Made by a program: the position numbers and the translations under genes. The notes beneath the pieces are model-generated. The model was not told the DNA's origin. It was given only the letters and a program-made list of their open reading frames with translations, and did no database searches. From Erwinia_E haradaeae_I (lineage in GTDB: Bacteria > Pseudomonadota > Gammaproteobacteria > Enterobacterales > Enterobacteriaceae), in assembly GCF_900698925.1 (NCBI RefSeq), contig NZ_LR217713.1, positions 682,001 to 746,000 of the forward strand: DNA of 64,000 nucleotides. The letters are read 5' to 3'. This document shows, piece after piece, positions 1 through 8,917 of this stretch (position 1 is its first letter; every line of letters begins with the position of its first letter).

Positions 1-420
1 ATCAACAAAAATAGAAAAATTCATTTCTTTTCGCAATTTAATATTAGTTAAAAGAAGGATTCCTTCAAGAATAATAACCTTTTTAGGTTTTATATGAAGC
101 GTTTGGCCAGTACGAGTATGTTCAACATAACTGTATATCGGAAGATTAATTGGATGCCCTGATTTTAAAATTTGTAGATGCTCTAAAAGCAAACTGTGGT
201 CCATGGAATTGGGATGATCATAATTAGTTTTAACTCGTTCCACCATAGTAAGGTGCCCCTGGTCTCTATAATAAGCATCCTCAGGAATGACACCAATATT
301 ATCATCACCAAAACGAGCTCGAACTTCATGATACAATGTACTAGCAATCAGGCTCTTTCCCGAGGCAGATGCGCCTGCAATACCTATGATGACGCACTGA
401 TGATGCAACTGTTCAATCAT
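1..420 (-). CDS. udk: Uridine kinase, C-terminus cut by window edge
   Basis: Phosphorylates uridine and cytidine to UMP and CMP with ATP or GTP (pyrimidine salvage, cytosol). The first 140 codons are present and open to the left edge. They begin MIEQLHHQCVIIGIAGAS; the P-loop GASASGKS is at about residues 15-22, followed by VIPEDAYYRD and the uridine-kinase stretch VKTNYDHPNSMDHSLLLEHL. The match to E. coli Udk is near collinear. The ATG at 420 is preceded by an AGGT about 10 bases upstream. The next gene, pdxY, lies on the same strand 306 bases upstream, so this is probably a separate transcript. Only the remainder of the kinase lies outside the window; nothing suggests it is broken. Confidence 0.95.
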   Translation of the reverse strand, partial: MIEQLHHQCVIIGIAGASASGKSLIASTLYHEVRARFGDDNIGVIPEDAYYRDQGHLTMVERVKTNYDHPNSMDHSLLLEHLQILKSGHPINLPIYSYVEHTRTGQTLHIKPKKVIILEGILLLTNIKLRKEMNFSIFVD

Positions 421-726
421 ATCTTAACGACCTGAACTTAAGACCATATTAACGGGTAAGTGCTCCATCTAGGTTTCTAGATATTTAAAAATATAGCAAC
501 CACTAATTCAGAATATAATAAAGCCAGGTAAACTGATATCCGAAATAGTACTCCTATAGTATAACGCTACCGCCATCCAAAAACACTAGGTGATCCGAAC
601 GCATGAGGTCTAATCTTACTTCATGCTCTATACTAGCTATAAGTAAATTCATGTGTGATAAATATCAATACATCTAGTCTAGTCTTTAAGAACGTATTAA
701 ACACGCCTCCTTTCACACATGAAGTT
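421..726. other. Spacer udk-pdxY, no gene seen
   Basis: 306 bases between two minus-strand genes. There is no open frame of useful length, and no tRNA or strong hairpin. It is less AT-rich than most spacers in this window, so a decayed gene is possible, but I recognise none. Confidence 0.5.
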
Positions 727-1599
727 TTATAACAACAAAGCCTTTACAGCAGTAAAATTTATCGTTGGTTCAACAATATCTTGTTGTTCTACAACTAACT
801 GTAGCTCACAATCACCCATGTGATACGTTTGTAGAATAACTGTATACAAATCTTCTGCAACGCGCCCCATCGCACTCTTTAGATAAAAAGAATAAAGAAG
901 ATTGACAAACAACATACTGTTAGTCAAGTCATCCATTCCCGCTAGTTCATAGAAACCAAAATCGATTAATGCTCGAGAAATATGCCATATTTGATCTGCA
1001 CTGACTAACAACACCTCTAATTGATCTCTATAGAACCCTTCTGGAGATAACTTCTTTATAAAAAAAATTTTTATACCCTGAAAAATACAAACATGATCTA
1101 CAGTAATAGCCTCATGAACATTTTTTACCCTACATTGACTACTCAATATTTCCAAATAAAGAAAATTAGGTACAACAATATCACTTTTCAATAGTGATCC
1201 TTTTGTATGAAACTGTTCGATACCAGATTCGACAACACATTCCTGTTGAGTACGACCTATTACTTGGTCACAAAAATACCAAGCCTTATGGTTAGCTTCT
1301 TTGACCACGCGCACACTCTCTAGTATTGCCTCTTGCTGTTCCACAGAGCCAAAACATCCACTTAGTACTGCGCCACAAGTTTCTAACCAATTAATATCAC
1401 TAATTCGACACACAATATCTATTGGATGATCTTTAGGCATTATTGATATAAGCCAATAACCATATTGAATATAATTAGACAGTTGCACAGTATTTAATGG
1501 CCACACTTTTGCGCCGAGCTGCCACATGAGGAATAGCGCTGCAGTATTGCCTGCATAATCAAAAACCGCATGAGACTGAATGGAAAAAATATTTTTCAT
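727..1599 (-). CDS. pdxY: Pyridoxal kinase PdxY, with altered active-site motifs
   Basis: Family role: ATP-dependent phosphorylation of pyridoxal to pyridoxal phosphate (vitamin B6 salvage). The protein is 290 aa, about the usual length, and aligns throughout with E. coli PdxY (start MKNIFSIQSH; WPLNTVQLSN; EVLLVSADQIWHISR). It is not PdxK, which differs in all these blocks. Several positions that are nearly fixed in the family have changed. The HAGN loop reads YAGN (15-18), DPVMGH reads DQVIGR (111-116), and the anion-hole GVGD reads GMDD (221-224). The last change keeps the Asp aligned with the catalytic one but replaces the glycine before it. The frame is intact, so this is either a divergent enzyme or a gene beginning to decay. 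The spacer to ptsI upstream is 636 bases, so it is probably transcribed alone. Confidence 0.88.
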   Translation of the reverse strand: MKNIFSIQSHAVFDYAGNTAALFLMWQLGAKVWPLNTVQLSNYIQYGYWLISIMPKDHPIDIVCRISDINWLETCGAVLSGCFGSVEQQEAILESVRVVKEANHKAWYFCDQVIGRTQQECVVESGIEQFHTKGSLLKSDIVVPNFLYLEILSSQCRVKNVHEAITVDHVCIFQGIKIFFIKKLSPEGFYRDQLEVLLVSADQIWHISRALIDFGFYELAGMDDLTNSMLFVNLLYSFYLKSAMGRVAEDLYTVILQTYHMGDCELQLVVEQQDIVEPTINFTAVKALLL

Positions 1600-2235
1600 T
1601 ACATTTTAACCCCTGATACGAGTCTGGTAAAACTCAATTATTAATGGGCTAATTAGTAGATTGACTTTTTCTTTTCTAAATTTTCCCACATGAGGTAAAG
1701 TGCAAGAAGTTCTTAAGCATGATTAATACAGCCTAATTCAATATATAAGAGAAATTGATTCTACATACGATCTTAAAGAAATTGGTTCTCACATTATTTA
1801 AATACATACAATAATTATCTTATCACCAATGTTTAATTAACACGAATATTAGATTTTTTCTTTTAGATTAGATTATAGAATCTAATTAATTTACTTTTAA
1901 TACCCTATAGATTTAACCCTTATCCATATAGCATAATCATATACAGTTTTGATTCAATTGTTGCCTGTTTAACATCTAGAAATCATTCATCATTTCTATA
2001 ATTATCGTTTAAATATTGAGGAAGTAAAAATCATGTTTCGTTTTTAGATTATTACATACTAAACAAAAATAATACCTATCGTTATTGCATAAATAAAAAC
2101 TCACAAAAACTACCTACATGCTATTATGTAAACACTCAGTCTATACTAATTTAGAAAAACTCACTATGGCTTATTCATAGAACGAATTTATAACACTATA
2201 TTTAATAAAAAATTATATCACCCTTGTCCAAAAAA
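1600..2235. other. Spacer pdxY-ptsI; crr slot is empty
   Basis: 636 AT-rich bases. In E. coli crr (EIIA-Glc) follows ptsI directly on the same strand. Reading the minus strand below ptsI I find no EIIA-Glc peptide, so crr is absent or eroded beyond recognition here. Confidence 0.5.
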
Positions 2236-3951
2236 TTATTCTTTAAGAAATTGATCAACTAGTTGTACTAATTCTTCCGCCGTTGGTTTCATTAACGCTT
2301 TCTCTGCTAAAACCTGAGCCTCTTTAAATTGAGTACTACGAATAAGTTTCTTAATAGGTGGAATCGCAATAGAGCTCATGCTAAACTCATCTAATCCCAT
2401 ACCTAATAACAATAAAGTGGCATGTACGTCTCCTGCTAATTCACCACACATTCCTGTCCATTTTCCTTCAGAATGAGCAGAATCGATCACCTGTTTGATT
2501 AATATCAAAATAGATGGAGATATAGGATTATAAAGATGGGAGATCAAATTATTACCGCGGTCTACAGCTAAAGTATACTGAGTTAAATCATTTGTTCCAA
2601 TACTAAAGAAATCAACCTCTTTGGCTAAATGGTGAGCAATTACCGCAGAAGCAGGCGTCTCTACCATAATACCAATTTCAATTGTCTCATTAAAATCCTT
2701 TCTTTCTTTACGAAGCTGAACCTTTAAAATCTCTATCTGCTCTTTCAGAAAACGAACTTCTTCCACAGAAATAATCATAGGGAACATAACTCGCAATGTA
2801 CCAAAAACGGAGGCACGCAAAATAGCACGTAATTGAGCATGTAAGATTTCTGTACGATCCATACCTATACGAATAGCGCGCCAACCTAGACAAGGATTAG
2901 CTTCATGAGGAAGATGCATATATGGTAAATCTTTATCACCACCAATATCCATTGTCCGTAAAATTACACCCTGATCTCCTACTGTTTTTGCTACAGATTT
3001 ATAAGCCTGAAACTGCTCTTCTTCACTCGGTAACGAATCTCTATCCATAAATAAAAACTCTGTACGATAAAGTCCAACACCTTCTGCCCCATAACGGTCT
3101 ATACCTATAATATCACGCCCAGTCCCAATATTAGCGCTTAACTTAACCCGATGACCATCTAAGGTAATCGCCGGAAGATTTTTTAATTGCCCCAACTCAT
3201 TTTTTTCAAGAGCATATTGGTGAGCTAAAATCTTAAATTCCGCAATTTTTTCCTCAGATGGATTAATGTAAACCTTATTATTAATTGCATCTAAAATCAA
3301 AAAATCATCATTTTTAACCTTACTCGTAATGTTTCCCGTTCCGACAATAGCTGGTAATCCTAGTGAACGAGCCATGATTGAAGTATGTGAAGTTCTGCCC
3401 CCAGTGTCAGTAATAAAACCTAAAACTTTTTTCAAATTAAGCTGTGCTGTTTCTGACGGAGTTAGATCTTTAGCAACTAACAATACTTCTTCATTAATGG
3501 CACTGAAATCTATAATATGTAAACCAAGAATATTTTTCAATAAACGCTTTCCAATATCACGTATGTCAGATGCACGCTCTTTTAAATATTCATCATCCAA
3601 CTCTTCTAGCGCTTTGGCTTGAGAATTAATTATAGTAAAAACAGCTGCATCTGCAGTGTATAATTCTTCTTTAATTAAAGATACAACATCCTTTTCTAGC
3701 TCTTCATCTTCTAAAAGCATTAGATGTCCTTCAAATATTTCTTCTTTCTCTTCTCCACAAGTTTGACTGGCTTGGATTGCAATACTTTTAAGCTGTTCAG
3801 TAGCCTTCTGACGTCCATCTAAAAATCTTTGAATTTCCTTGTCTTTTTGCTCAGAAGAAATCTTCTGATGATTAATAATAATTTCCTCTTCTCGTAGAAG
3901 AAGAGCTTTTCCAAAAGCTATATTTGGTGACGCTAAAATACCTGAAATCAT
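2236..3951 (-). CDS. ptsI: PTS enzyme I (phosphoenolpyruvate-protein phosphotransferase)
   Basis: First phosphotransfer step of the sugar phosphotransferase system: takes phosphate from PEP and passes it to HPr (cytosol). The protein is 571 aa against 575 in E. coli. The phospho-His motif GGRTSHTSIMAR places His189 exactly as in E. coli. The C-terminal PEP-binding barrel keeps GAEGVGLYRTEFLFMDRD, and the active-site Cys502 is in GMCGELAGD. The last few residues of the family are missing. The start ATG has AAGGTAGAGATT upstream, and the leader resembles that of E. coli ptsI. The usual partners are missing from their expected places: ptsH is only a possible relic upstream and crr is not seen downstream. 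Unless HPr is encoded elsewhere, this enzyme has no acceptor. Confidence 0.97.
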   Translation of the reverse strand: MISGILASPNIAFGKALLLREEEIIINHQKISSEQKDKEIQRFLDGRQKATEQLKSIAIQASQTCGEEKEEIFEGHLMLLEDEELEKDVVSLIKEELYTADAAVFTIINSQAKALEELDDEYLKERASDIRDIGKRLLKNILGLHIIDFSAINEEVLLVAKDLTPSETAQLNLKKVLGFITDTGGRTSHTSIMARSLGLPAIVGTGNITSKVKNDDFLILDAINNKVYINPSEEKIAEFKILAHQYALEKNELGQLKNLPAITLDGHRVKLSANIGTGRDIIGIDRYGAEGVGLYRTEFLFMDRDSLPSEEEQFQAYKSVAKTVGDQGVILRTMDIGGDKDLPYMHLPHEANPCLGWRAIRIGMDRTEILHAQLRAILRASVFGTLRVMFPMIISVEEVRFLKEQIEILKVQLRKERKDFNETIEIGIMVETPASAVIAHHLAKEVDFFSIGTNDLTQYTLAVDRGNNLISHLYNPISPSILILIKQVIDSAHSEGKWTGMCGELAGDVHATLLLLGMGLDEFSMSSIAIPPIKKLIRSTQFKEAQVLAEKALMKPTAEELVQLVDQFLKE

Positions 3952-4001
3952 AATCTCTACCTTTATCTTCTAATCATTTTCTAAAGAAATAAACAATGCG
4001 G

Positions 4002-4031
4002 AACTGTATTAATATTTTTTATTAACACATC
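4002..4031 (-). pseudogene. ptsH: Possible 3' relic of ptsH (HPr)
   Basis: About 50 bases upstream of ptsI, where E. coli has the end of ptsH, the minus strand reads DVLIKNINTV. This lines up with the HPr C-terminus HLVKLMAEL (Leu, Lys identical; Val/Ile, Met/Ile, Leu/Val similar). In-frame stops lie just upstream. The sequence from here to the ptsI start also resembles the E. coli ptsH-ptsI junction. The match is short and was made from memory of the E. coli sequence; chance similarity is possible. Confidence 0.25.
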
Positions 4032-4877
4032 AAATAAATAAAGTTAATTAATCTCTTAATTTTTCTGAAATATTTTTCCAGTTACGTATAAGTAACAATT
4101 ACTAGTACTCTTTAATTAATATTCAATACTGTCTTTAAGACAGGATCTAATATGTAGGCCTATATACCAATCCCACTCTATTATTTAATGTAATAGTTAC
4201 TATCTAATATTCTAAAGTCTATTATATCTCTTATCATCCAACTCTCAGATCAACGAAGCTATCTAATATATAATCCAATAATTAGTTATTTCATAGAATT
4301 AGTTATTTCATAGAATATTGAATAAGTTATCGTATCTCTCTTATAGTTAGTATTGGATTATAAATGGTAATATATAACATAAATTATAGTAGCGTTTATG
4401 CATCATTAATCTTGTAAACACAGTTTAAAATTCATAATAAGCTATATAAATTACACAAAATCACTAAAAATATTATTTTTAGTATAACCCAATCTCATTA
4501 ATTTGTTGACTTGCAATAAAGTTTCTCTCATCACAAAATTAATTTTCAAATTACAACATATTTAACCATTATCAATAATATATTGTTATAGTTAAACTAA
4601 TTAATTTTAAAACATAAAATCTAAAAACATATCTAGATACAGAATAGATACTGAAAAATTATATTAAATATAGGATATTTTTATTTTACTACTCAATACT
4701 AGGATATCGATAGATATATAAATCAGACTCAAAATCAAGTCTGACAATGGATAAAATAAAAAAAACCGCATGAAAATGTTTTGAATTTAACTGATAATCT
4801 AAGCGATTTTATCGCCTTAAGTCTTTTGATTCAACCTTCTGCTCTCAAGAAATCTATCCTAATTATTAGGCATACTT

Positions 4878-4897
4878 ACCCTTGAGTTATCAAGGGT
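4878..4897. repeat. Perfect 8-bp hairpin followed by a T-rich stretch
   Basis: ACCCTTGA and TCAAGGGT are separated by GTTA. A second possible pairing, GAGTTAT (4884-4890) with ATAACTC (4908-4914), is followed by a T-run at 4915-4928. Either could be a terminator left over from a lost plus-strand gene. No gene ends here now. Confidence 0.35.
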
Positions 4898-5338
4898 GTT
4901 ATTGCAAATAACTCTTTAATATTTTTTTCCAAAAATAATTTTCCAAAAATAAAAAGAAACAACAAAGTATTGCGCATGACAATGATCCAACAAGAGAAAA
5001 AATAAACCTAAATAACACGTATCATTCATTAATTCATATTAATAACCTAAATAATCCGATAAATCCGCATTAATTTCATAATCCCAACTCAAATATGAAG
5101 CTTCATTCTTTGGAATTAAATACAGAAAAATTATAAGACCCACATCGTATCATACTTCAATTAGTATATACCTAATCGATATTCTATGTTTTATTAGATA
5201 GACGAATCTTTCACAATCTAAACCATTCATATTTCTTAAATTAATTTTATAGATATCACCTACTCTCAATAGATAGATATAATCTATAAATAATTATGTT
5301 ATATTTAAATAATATTACAAAATTATTTTAAAAGAGTA

Positions 5339-5372
5339 TTTAAGACCCATCATAAATAGGCTACAATATAAT
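5339..5372 (+). promoter_or_regulatory. Possible secE-nusG promoter
   Basis: TTTAAG (5339-5344), 17 bases, then TACAAT (5362-5367) overlapping a consensus TATAAT (5367-5372), about 240 bases before secE. The -10 is good and the -35 weak. In DNA this AT-rich such matches occur by chance. Confidence 0.25.
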
Positions 5373-5612
5373 TCTGGTAAACAAGAATCTCACTATCAGA
5401 GTAACAAGCACTATAAAACTTCATTTCTCTTAAATAAAGAGAATATTGCAATAATTAAAGAGAATATTGCAATTTAATTTGAACAATCTAAAAAAAAGAA
5501 CAGCTCTTTAGAATATAAATACATAATTAAGGTTACTTAGAAGATCTATAAATTACAAAATCAATATTTCTTTAATTTATATTGCAGTAATGTTTGATTT
5601 AAAGGTTCGTTT

Positions 5613-5999
5613 ATGAATGCATATTTTACTGGAACAAAACAAAAACAACGCTGGTTAGAAGTAAGTAAATGGATAAGCATCATATTTTGTTTTCTCATCG
5701 CTATAATAGGAAATATTTGGTTTTCTAATACCCCTGCATATCTACGAATATTTGCGATACTTTTTTTATTAACTACAGCAACTAGCCTTTTCCGATTAAC
5801 AGAAAAAGGAAAAATAGCTATAGACTATATCTATCAAGCGCATAGAGAAATAAAAAAAATTACTTGGCCGTCTCTTAACGAGACGTTGCATACAACATTA
5901 ATTGTTAGTGGAGCAACTGCCGTAATGTCACTTATTCTATGGGGACTTGATAATCTACTGGTCCGCGTCATATCATTTATTACTGGCCTGAGGTTTTGA
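5613..5999 (+). CDS. secE: Preprotein translocase subunit SecE
   Basis: Small essential subunit of the SecYEG inner-membrane channel. The protein is 128 aa (E. coli 127), and unlike most reduced genomes it keeps the three-helix enterobacterial form: hydrophobic stretches at about 18-37, 44-62 and 93-115. The conserved cytoplasmic hinge before the last helix is present (REIKKITWPSLNETLHTTLIV), and the C-terminus VRVISFITGLRF is nearly identical to E. coli. The stop is one base before the nusG ATG, so the two are co-transcribed and probably translationally coupled. The upstream neighbour in E. coli, tufB, is absent. Confidence 0.97.
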   Translation: MNAYFTGTKQKQRWLEVSKWISIIFCFLIAIIGNIWFSNTPAYLRIFAILFLLTTATSLFRLTEKGKIAIDYIYQAHREIKKITWPSLNETLHTTLIVSGATAVMSLILWGLDNLLVRVISFITGLRF

Positions 6000-6000
6000 G

Positions 6001-6546
6001 ATGTCTGAAACTCCTAACAAACGCTGGTACGTTGTTCAAGCGTTTTCCGGATTCGAAAGTCGCGTAGCCCAATCTCTACGTGAATATATTAAATTACATA
6101 GCATGGAAACACTATTTGGGGATATCATGGTTCCTACCGAAGAAGTAGTTGAAATCCGTCGTGGTCAGCGTCGTAAAAGCGAACGAAAGTTTTTCCCTGG
6201 ATATGTATTGGTACAAATGGCAATGAACGATGCAAGTTGGCATCTCGTACGTAGCGTTCCTAGAGTCATGGGTTTTATTGGAGGTACCTCAGATCGTCCA
6301 GCGCCAATCAGCTTTAAGGAAGCTGATGCAATTATGGGACTATTGCAGCAAGCAGGAGATAAGCCGCGTCCAAAAACACTCTTCGAACCAGGTGAGATGG
6401 TCCGTGTTAATGACGGTCCTTTTTCCGATTTTAATGGTGTGGTAGAAGAAGTTGATTATGAGAAAAGTCGTCTAACAGTATCCGTATCTATCTTTGGTCG
6501 CGCAACGCCAGTGGAACTAGATTTTGCTCAAGTTGAAAAGGGTTAA
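6001..6546 (+). CDS. nusG: Transcription termination/antitermination factor NusG
   Basis: Binds RNA polymerase, increases processivity, and links it to Rho or to the leading ribosome. The protein is 181 aa, the E. coli length. The N-terminal NGN domain begins KRWYVVQAFSGFESRVA, and the polymerase-contact block FFPGYVLVQM is at 64-73. The C-terminal KOW domain is at about 130-160 (GEMVRVNDGPFSDFNGVVEE). It starts one base after the secE stop. Between nusG and rplK there are 228 bases with only weak AT-rich pairing (for example 6569-6577 with 6587-6595) and no convincing terminator. Confidence 0.98.
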   Translation: MSETPNKRWYVVQAFSGFESRVAQSLREYIKLHSMETLFGDIMVPTEEVVEIRRGQRRKSERKFFPGYVLVQMAMNDASWHLVRSVPRVMGFIGGTSDRPAPISFKEADAIMGLLQQAGDKPRPKTLFEPGEMVRVNDGPFSDFNGVVEEVDYEKSRLTVSVSIFGRATPVELDFAQVEKG

Positions 6547-6774
6547 TATATTTTCCCTCGTTCAACTCATATATAATTATTACACGATTATATATAAATT
6601 ATGTGATAATACATTAAAATCCACTCTTTTCAGACTTAAATATCCATAAATTGAAAGATATAATATAATTACTCTAATTCAACATCAATTATCTTTAATA
6701 ATTATTTAAGATAATAAATAAAAATTAGTTATACAGAAACAAATAAATATGATCACCTTGCTTGAGGTATTATT

Positions 6775-7203
6775 ATGGCTAAAAAAGTACAAACCTACGT
6801 TAAACTACAGGTTGCAGCGGGTATGGCAAACCCTAGCCCGCCCGTAGGTCCAGCTCTTGGACAAAGAGGTGTGAATATTATGGAATTCTGCAAAGCATTT
6901 AATGCAAAAACAGATTCTTTTGAAAAAGGGCTACCCATTCCAGTTATTATTACAGTTTATAGTGATCGTTCCTTTACGTTTATCACTAAAAGCCCTCCAT
7001 CAGCCACTCTTCTAAAAAAAGCAACCGGGGTAGTATCTGGTTCTGGAAAACCAAACCAACAAAAAATCGGTACATTATCACGCTCAAAGCTACGTGAGAT
7101 AGCTGAGATTAAATATGAAGACATGACAGGATCTAACATTGAAGCAATGACGCGTTCTATTGAAGGAACTGCTCGTTCTATAGGCCTAGTCATAGAGGAC
7201 TAA
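6775..7203 (+). CDS. rplK: 50S ribosomal protein L11
   Basis: Binds the GTPase-associated region of 23S rRNA and is needed for RelA activation. The protein is 142 aa, the standard length. It shows the proline-rich N-terminal turn (ANPSPPVGPALGQRGVNIM) and a C-terminal RNA-binding domain ending GTARSIGLVIED. The ATG is preceded by TTGAGGT. rplA follows after two bases. In E. coli L1 represses this operon by binding the rplK leader; I could not define that site here. Confidence 0.98.
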   Translation: MAKKVQTYVKLQVAAGMANPSPPVGPALGQRGVNIMEFCKAFNAKTDSFEKGLPIPVIITVYSDRSFTFITKSPPSATLLKKATGVVSGSGKPNQQKIGTLSRSKLREIAEIKYEDMTGSNIEAMTRSIEGTARSIGLVIED

Positions 7204-7205
7204 AA

Positions 7206-7910
7206 ATGGCTAATCTAAGCAAACGCATGCGAAAAATTTCTGAAAACATTGACCGAACTAAACCATATGAGATAAATGAAGCTCTAGTCCTCCTGAAAAA
7301 ACTAGCAGTTGTTAAATTCATAGAAAGTGTTGATGTAGCAGTTAAATTAGGCATTGATCCACGTAAGTCTGACCAGAATATCCGCGGGTCCACTATCTTA
7401 CCTTATGGTACTGGTCGCATTACACGCGTAGCGGTATTTACTCAAGGAACTAATGTTCAAGCCGCGATAGAAGAAGGTGCGGAATTAGTAGGATTAGAAG
7501 ATCTTGCGGCAAAAGTGAAAAAAGGCGAGATGAACTTTGATGTCGTTATTGCATCTTCAGATACAATGCATATTGTTAGCCAATTAGGCCACATACTTGG
7601 ACCACGAGGTCTTATGCCTAACCTAAAAGTAGGCACTATAACAGATCATATTAGAGAAGCAGTAAGAAATGCTAAATCAGGTCAAGTTCGTTATCGTAAC
7701 GACAAAAACGGGATTATCCATAGCACTATTGGTAAAATTAATTTTGATATACATCACTTAAAAACAAATTTAGAATATCTATTAATCTCTCTTAAAAAAG
7801 CCAAACCACCTCAATCAAAAGGTATGTTTATCAAAAAAATTAGCATCTCGACTACCATGGGAACCTGTGTTACATTAGATCAAGCTAGTCTAAAAGACTC
7901 CGCTAACTAA
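7206..7910 (+). CDS. rplA: 50S ribosomal protein L1
   Basis: Forms the L1 stalk of the large subunit, which helps release E-site tRNA, and is the translational repressor of rplK-rplA in E. coli. The protein is 234 aa, as in E. coli. The L1 signature block (GRGLMPNLKVGTIT-like, here GPRGLMPNLKVGTITDHI) is near residue 135, followed by the G-Q-V-R-Y-R-N-D-K-N-G-I-I-H segment. The frame is intact. It is the second gene of the rplKA pair and is followed at once by a 13-bp hairpin. Confidence 0.98.
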   Translation: MANLSKRMRKISENIDRTKPYEINEALVLLKKLAVVKFIESVDVAVKLGIDPRKSDQNIRGSTILPYGTGRITRVAVFTQGTNVQAAIEEGAELVGLEDLAAKVKKGEMNFDVVIASSDTMHIVSQLGHILGPRGLMPNLKVGTITDHIREAVRNAKSGQVRYRNDKNGIIHSTIGKINFDIHHLKTNLEYLLISLKKAKPPQSKGMFIKKISISTTMGTCVTLDQASLKDSAN

Positions 7911-7937
7911 TCTTTTTCTTTACCAAAGAAAAAGATT
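7909..7937 (+). terminator. 13-bp hairpin at the end of rplA
   Basis: AATCTTTTTCTTT (7909-7921), loop ACC, AAAGAAAAAGATT (7925-7937); the left arm overlaps the rplA stop codon. No U-run follows, so it may stabilise or process the rplKA message rather than terminate strongly. Confidence 0.45.
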
Positions 7938-8247
7938 TGCCTAAAATCTATCTATGAAATACTTTAAATAGATATGAAAATACTAACCCACTTATAAGAG
8001 TTTATATTAATTGATAATTAAATATTTACCTTACAAGTAACTAATTCAAACCTTGTCAATATCTCACTAAATCGATAAGTTATACTAAATAAAACTATTA
8101 AATTACGACACATCCAATCTTAACATTTTAGATTTTAAATGCTTTCCTTGTCAAAAAGAAAGGCTACATATGCATCGGAGACTGTGTTTTTAACATACTT
8201 GTTGCCAGAAATACTGAGAAGATCAAAAACAGTTTTAACCCCTATGT

Positions 8248-8346
8248 GGAATTCAAATTACCATAAATTATATATCTACCTAACATAAGGAAAGTGAGCG
8301 AAAGAAAGCCTCTGTGAATTCCAGAATAATCCAGGAGCAAAAGATA
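8248..8346 (+). promoter_or_regulatory. rplJ leader, probable L10-L7/L12 autoregulatory site
   Basis: In E. coli the L10-L7/L12 complex binds the rplJ leader and blocks its translation. Here GGAATTCA (8248-8255) can pair with TGAATTCC (8315-8322) across 59 bases. The ribosome-site block CCAGGAGCAAAAGATAATGG is nearly identical to the E. coli rplJ start region. The spacer 7911-8346 contains no gene, only this leader. That it acts as a switch is inferred from the family. Confidence 0.4.
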
Positions 8347-8850
8347 ATGGCCTTAAATATTCAAGATAAAAAAACAATTGTTACTGAAGTCAATAATATA
8401 GCTAAAAGCGCATTATCTGCAGTAACAGCAAATACCTGCGGAATAAGTGTCAATAAAATTAACGAACTTCGTAAATCAGGTCGAGAAGCTAACGTCTATA
8501 TACGTGTTATACGCAATACCTTGTTACGCCGTAGTATTAAAGACACGCAGTTTGAGTGTTTAAACACAACATTGACTGGACCAACTTTAATTGCATATTC
8601 TATGGAACATCCTGGCACAGCTGCTCGTTTGTTTAAGGCATTCGCTAAAACCAATGTTAATTTTAAAATTAAAGACTCAGCCTTTGAAAACGAACTAATA
8701 AACTCAGATCTTATTGATCGATTAGCAAATCTACCTACTTACCATGAAGCGATTATACGATTAGTAATCACGATAAAAGAGGCCACTGCCGGAAAACTAT
8801 TACGTACTTTTGTTGCCTTACGCAACCAAAAGGAAGCTAATAGTTCTTAA
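8347..8850 (+). CDS. rplJ: 50S ribosomal protein L10
   Basis: Base of the ribosomal stalk; anchors L7/L12 dimers to 23S rRNA. I choose the ATG at 8347 (MALNIQDKKTIVTEV, 167 aa; E. coli 165). It has AGGAG nine bases upstream and matches the E. coli N-terminus. An in-frame ATG at 8314 would add 11 unmatched residues. Conserved blocks NTLLRRS, GPTLIAYSMEHPGTAARLFK and the C-terminal L7/L12-binding helix (ATAGKLLRTFVAL) are present. It is followed by rplL after 67 bases, the usual rplJL unit. Confidence 0.97.
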   Translation: MALNIQDKKTIVTEVNNIAKSALSAVTANTCGISVNKINELRKSGREANVYIRVIRNTLLRRSIKDTQFECLNTTLTGPTLIAYSMEHPGTAARLFKAFAKTNVNFKIKDSAFENELINSDLIDRLANLPTYHEAIIRLVITIKEATAGKLLRTFVALRNQKEANSS

Positions 8851-8917
8851 AGTAACAGGCTTATTGTTTCTCTTATTTGCTTACGTAACAACCACTGTCT
8901 GAACTCAGGAAAATACA

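Larger units (their letters stand above)
3952..5612. other. 1.66-kb spacer ptsI-secE
   Basis: No gene between divergent ptsI and secE. It holds the possible ptsH relic, a 17-bp perfect tandem duplication (4281-4314), an 8-bp hairpin (4878-4897), a 14-bp tandem duplication (4925-4952), a repeated 17-mer (5436-5452 and 5457-5473) and a possible secE promoter. E. coli has tufB upstream of secE; no EF-Tu peptide is visible here. Confidence 0.55.

Noticed and set aside
727..1599. Assigning the kinase as pdxK because it is near ptsI
   Set aside because: pdxK neighbours crr in E. coli, but the sequence follows PdxY block by block and not PdxK.
8314..8346. Upstream ATG extending rplJ by 11 residues
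   Set aside because: AGGAG and the E. coli-like N-terminus both point to the ATG at 8347.
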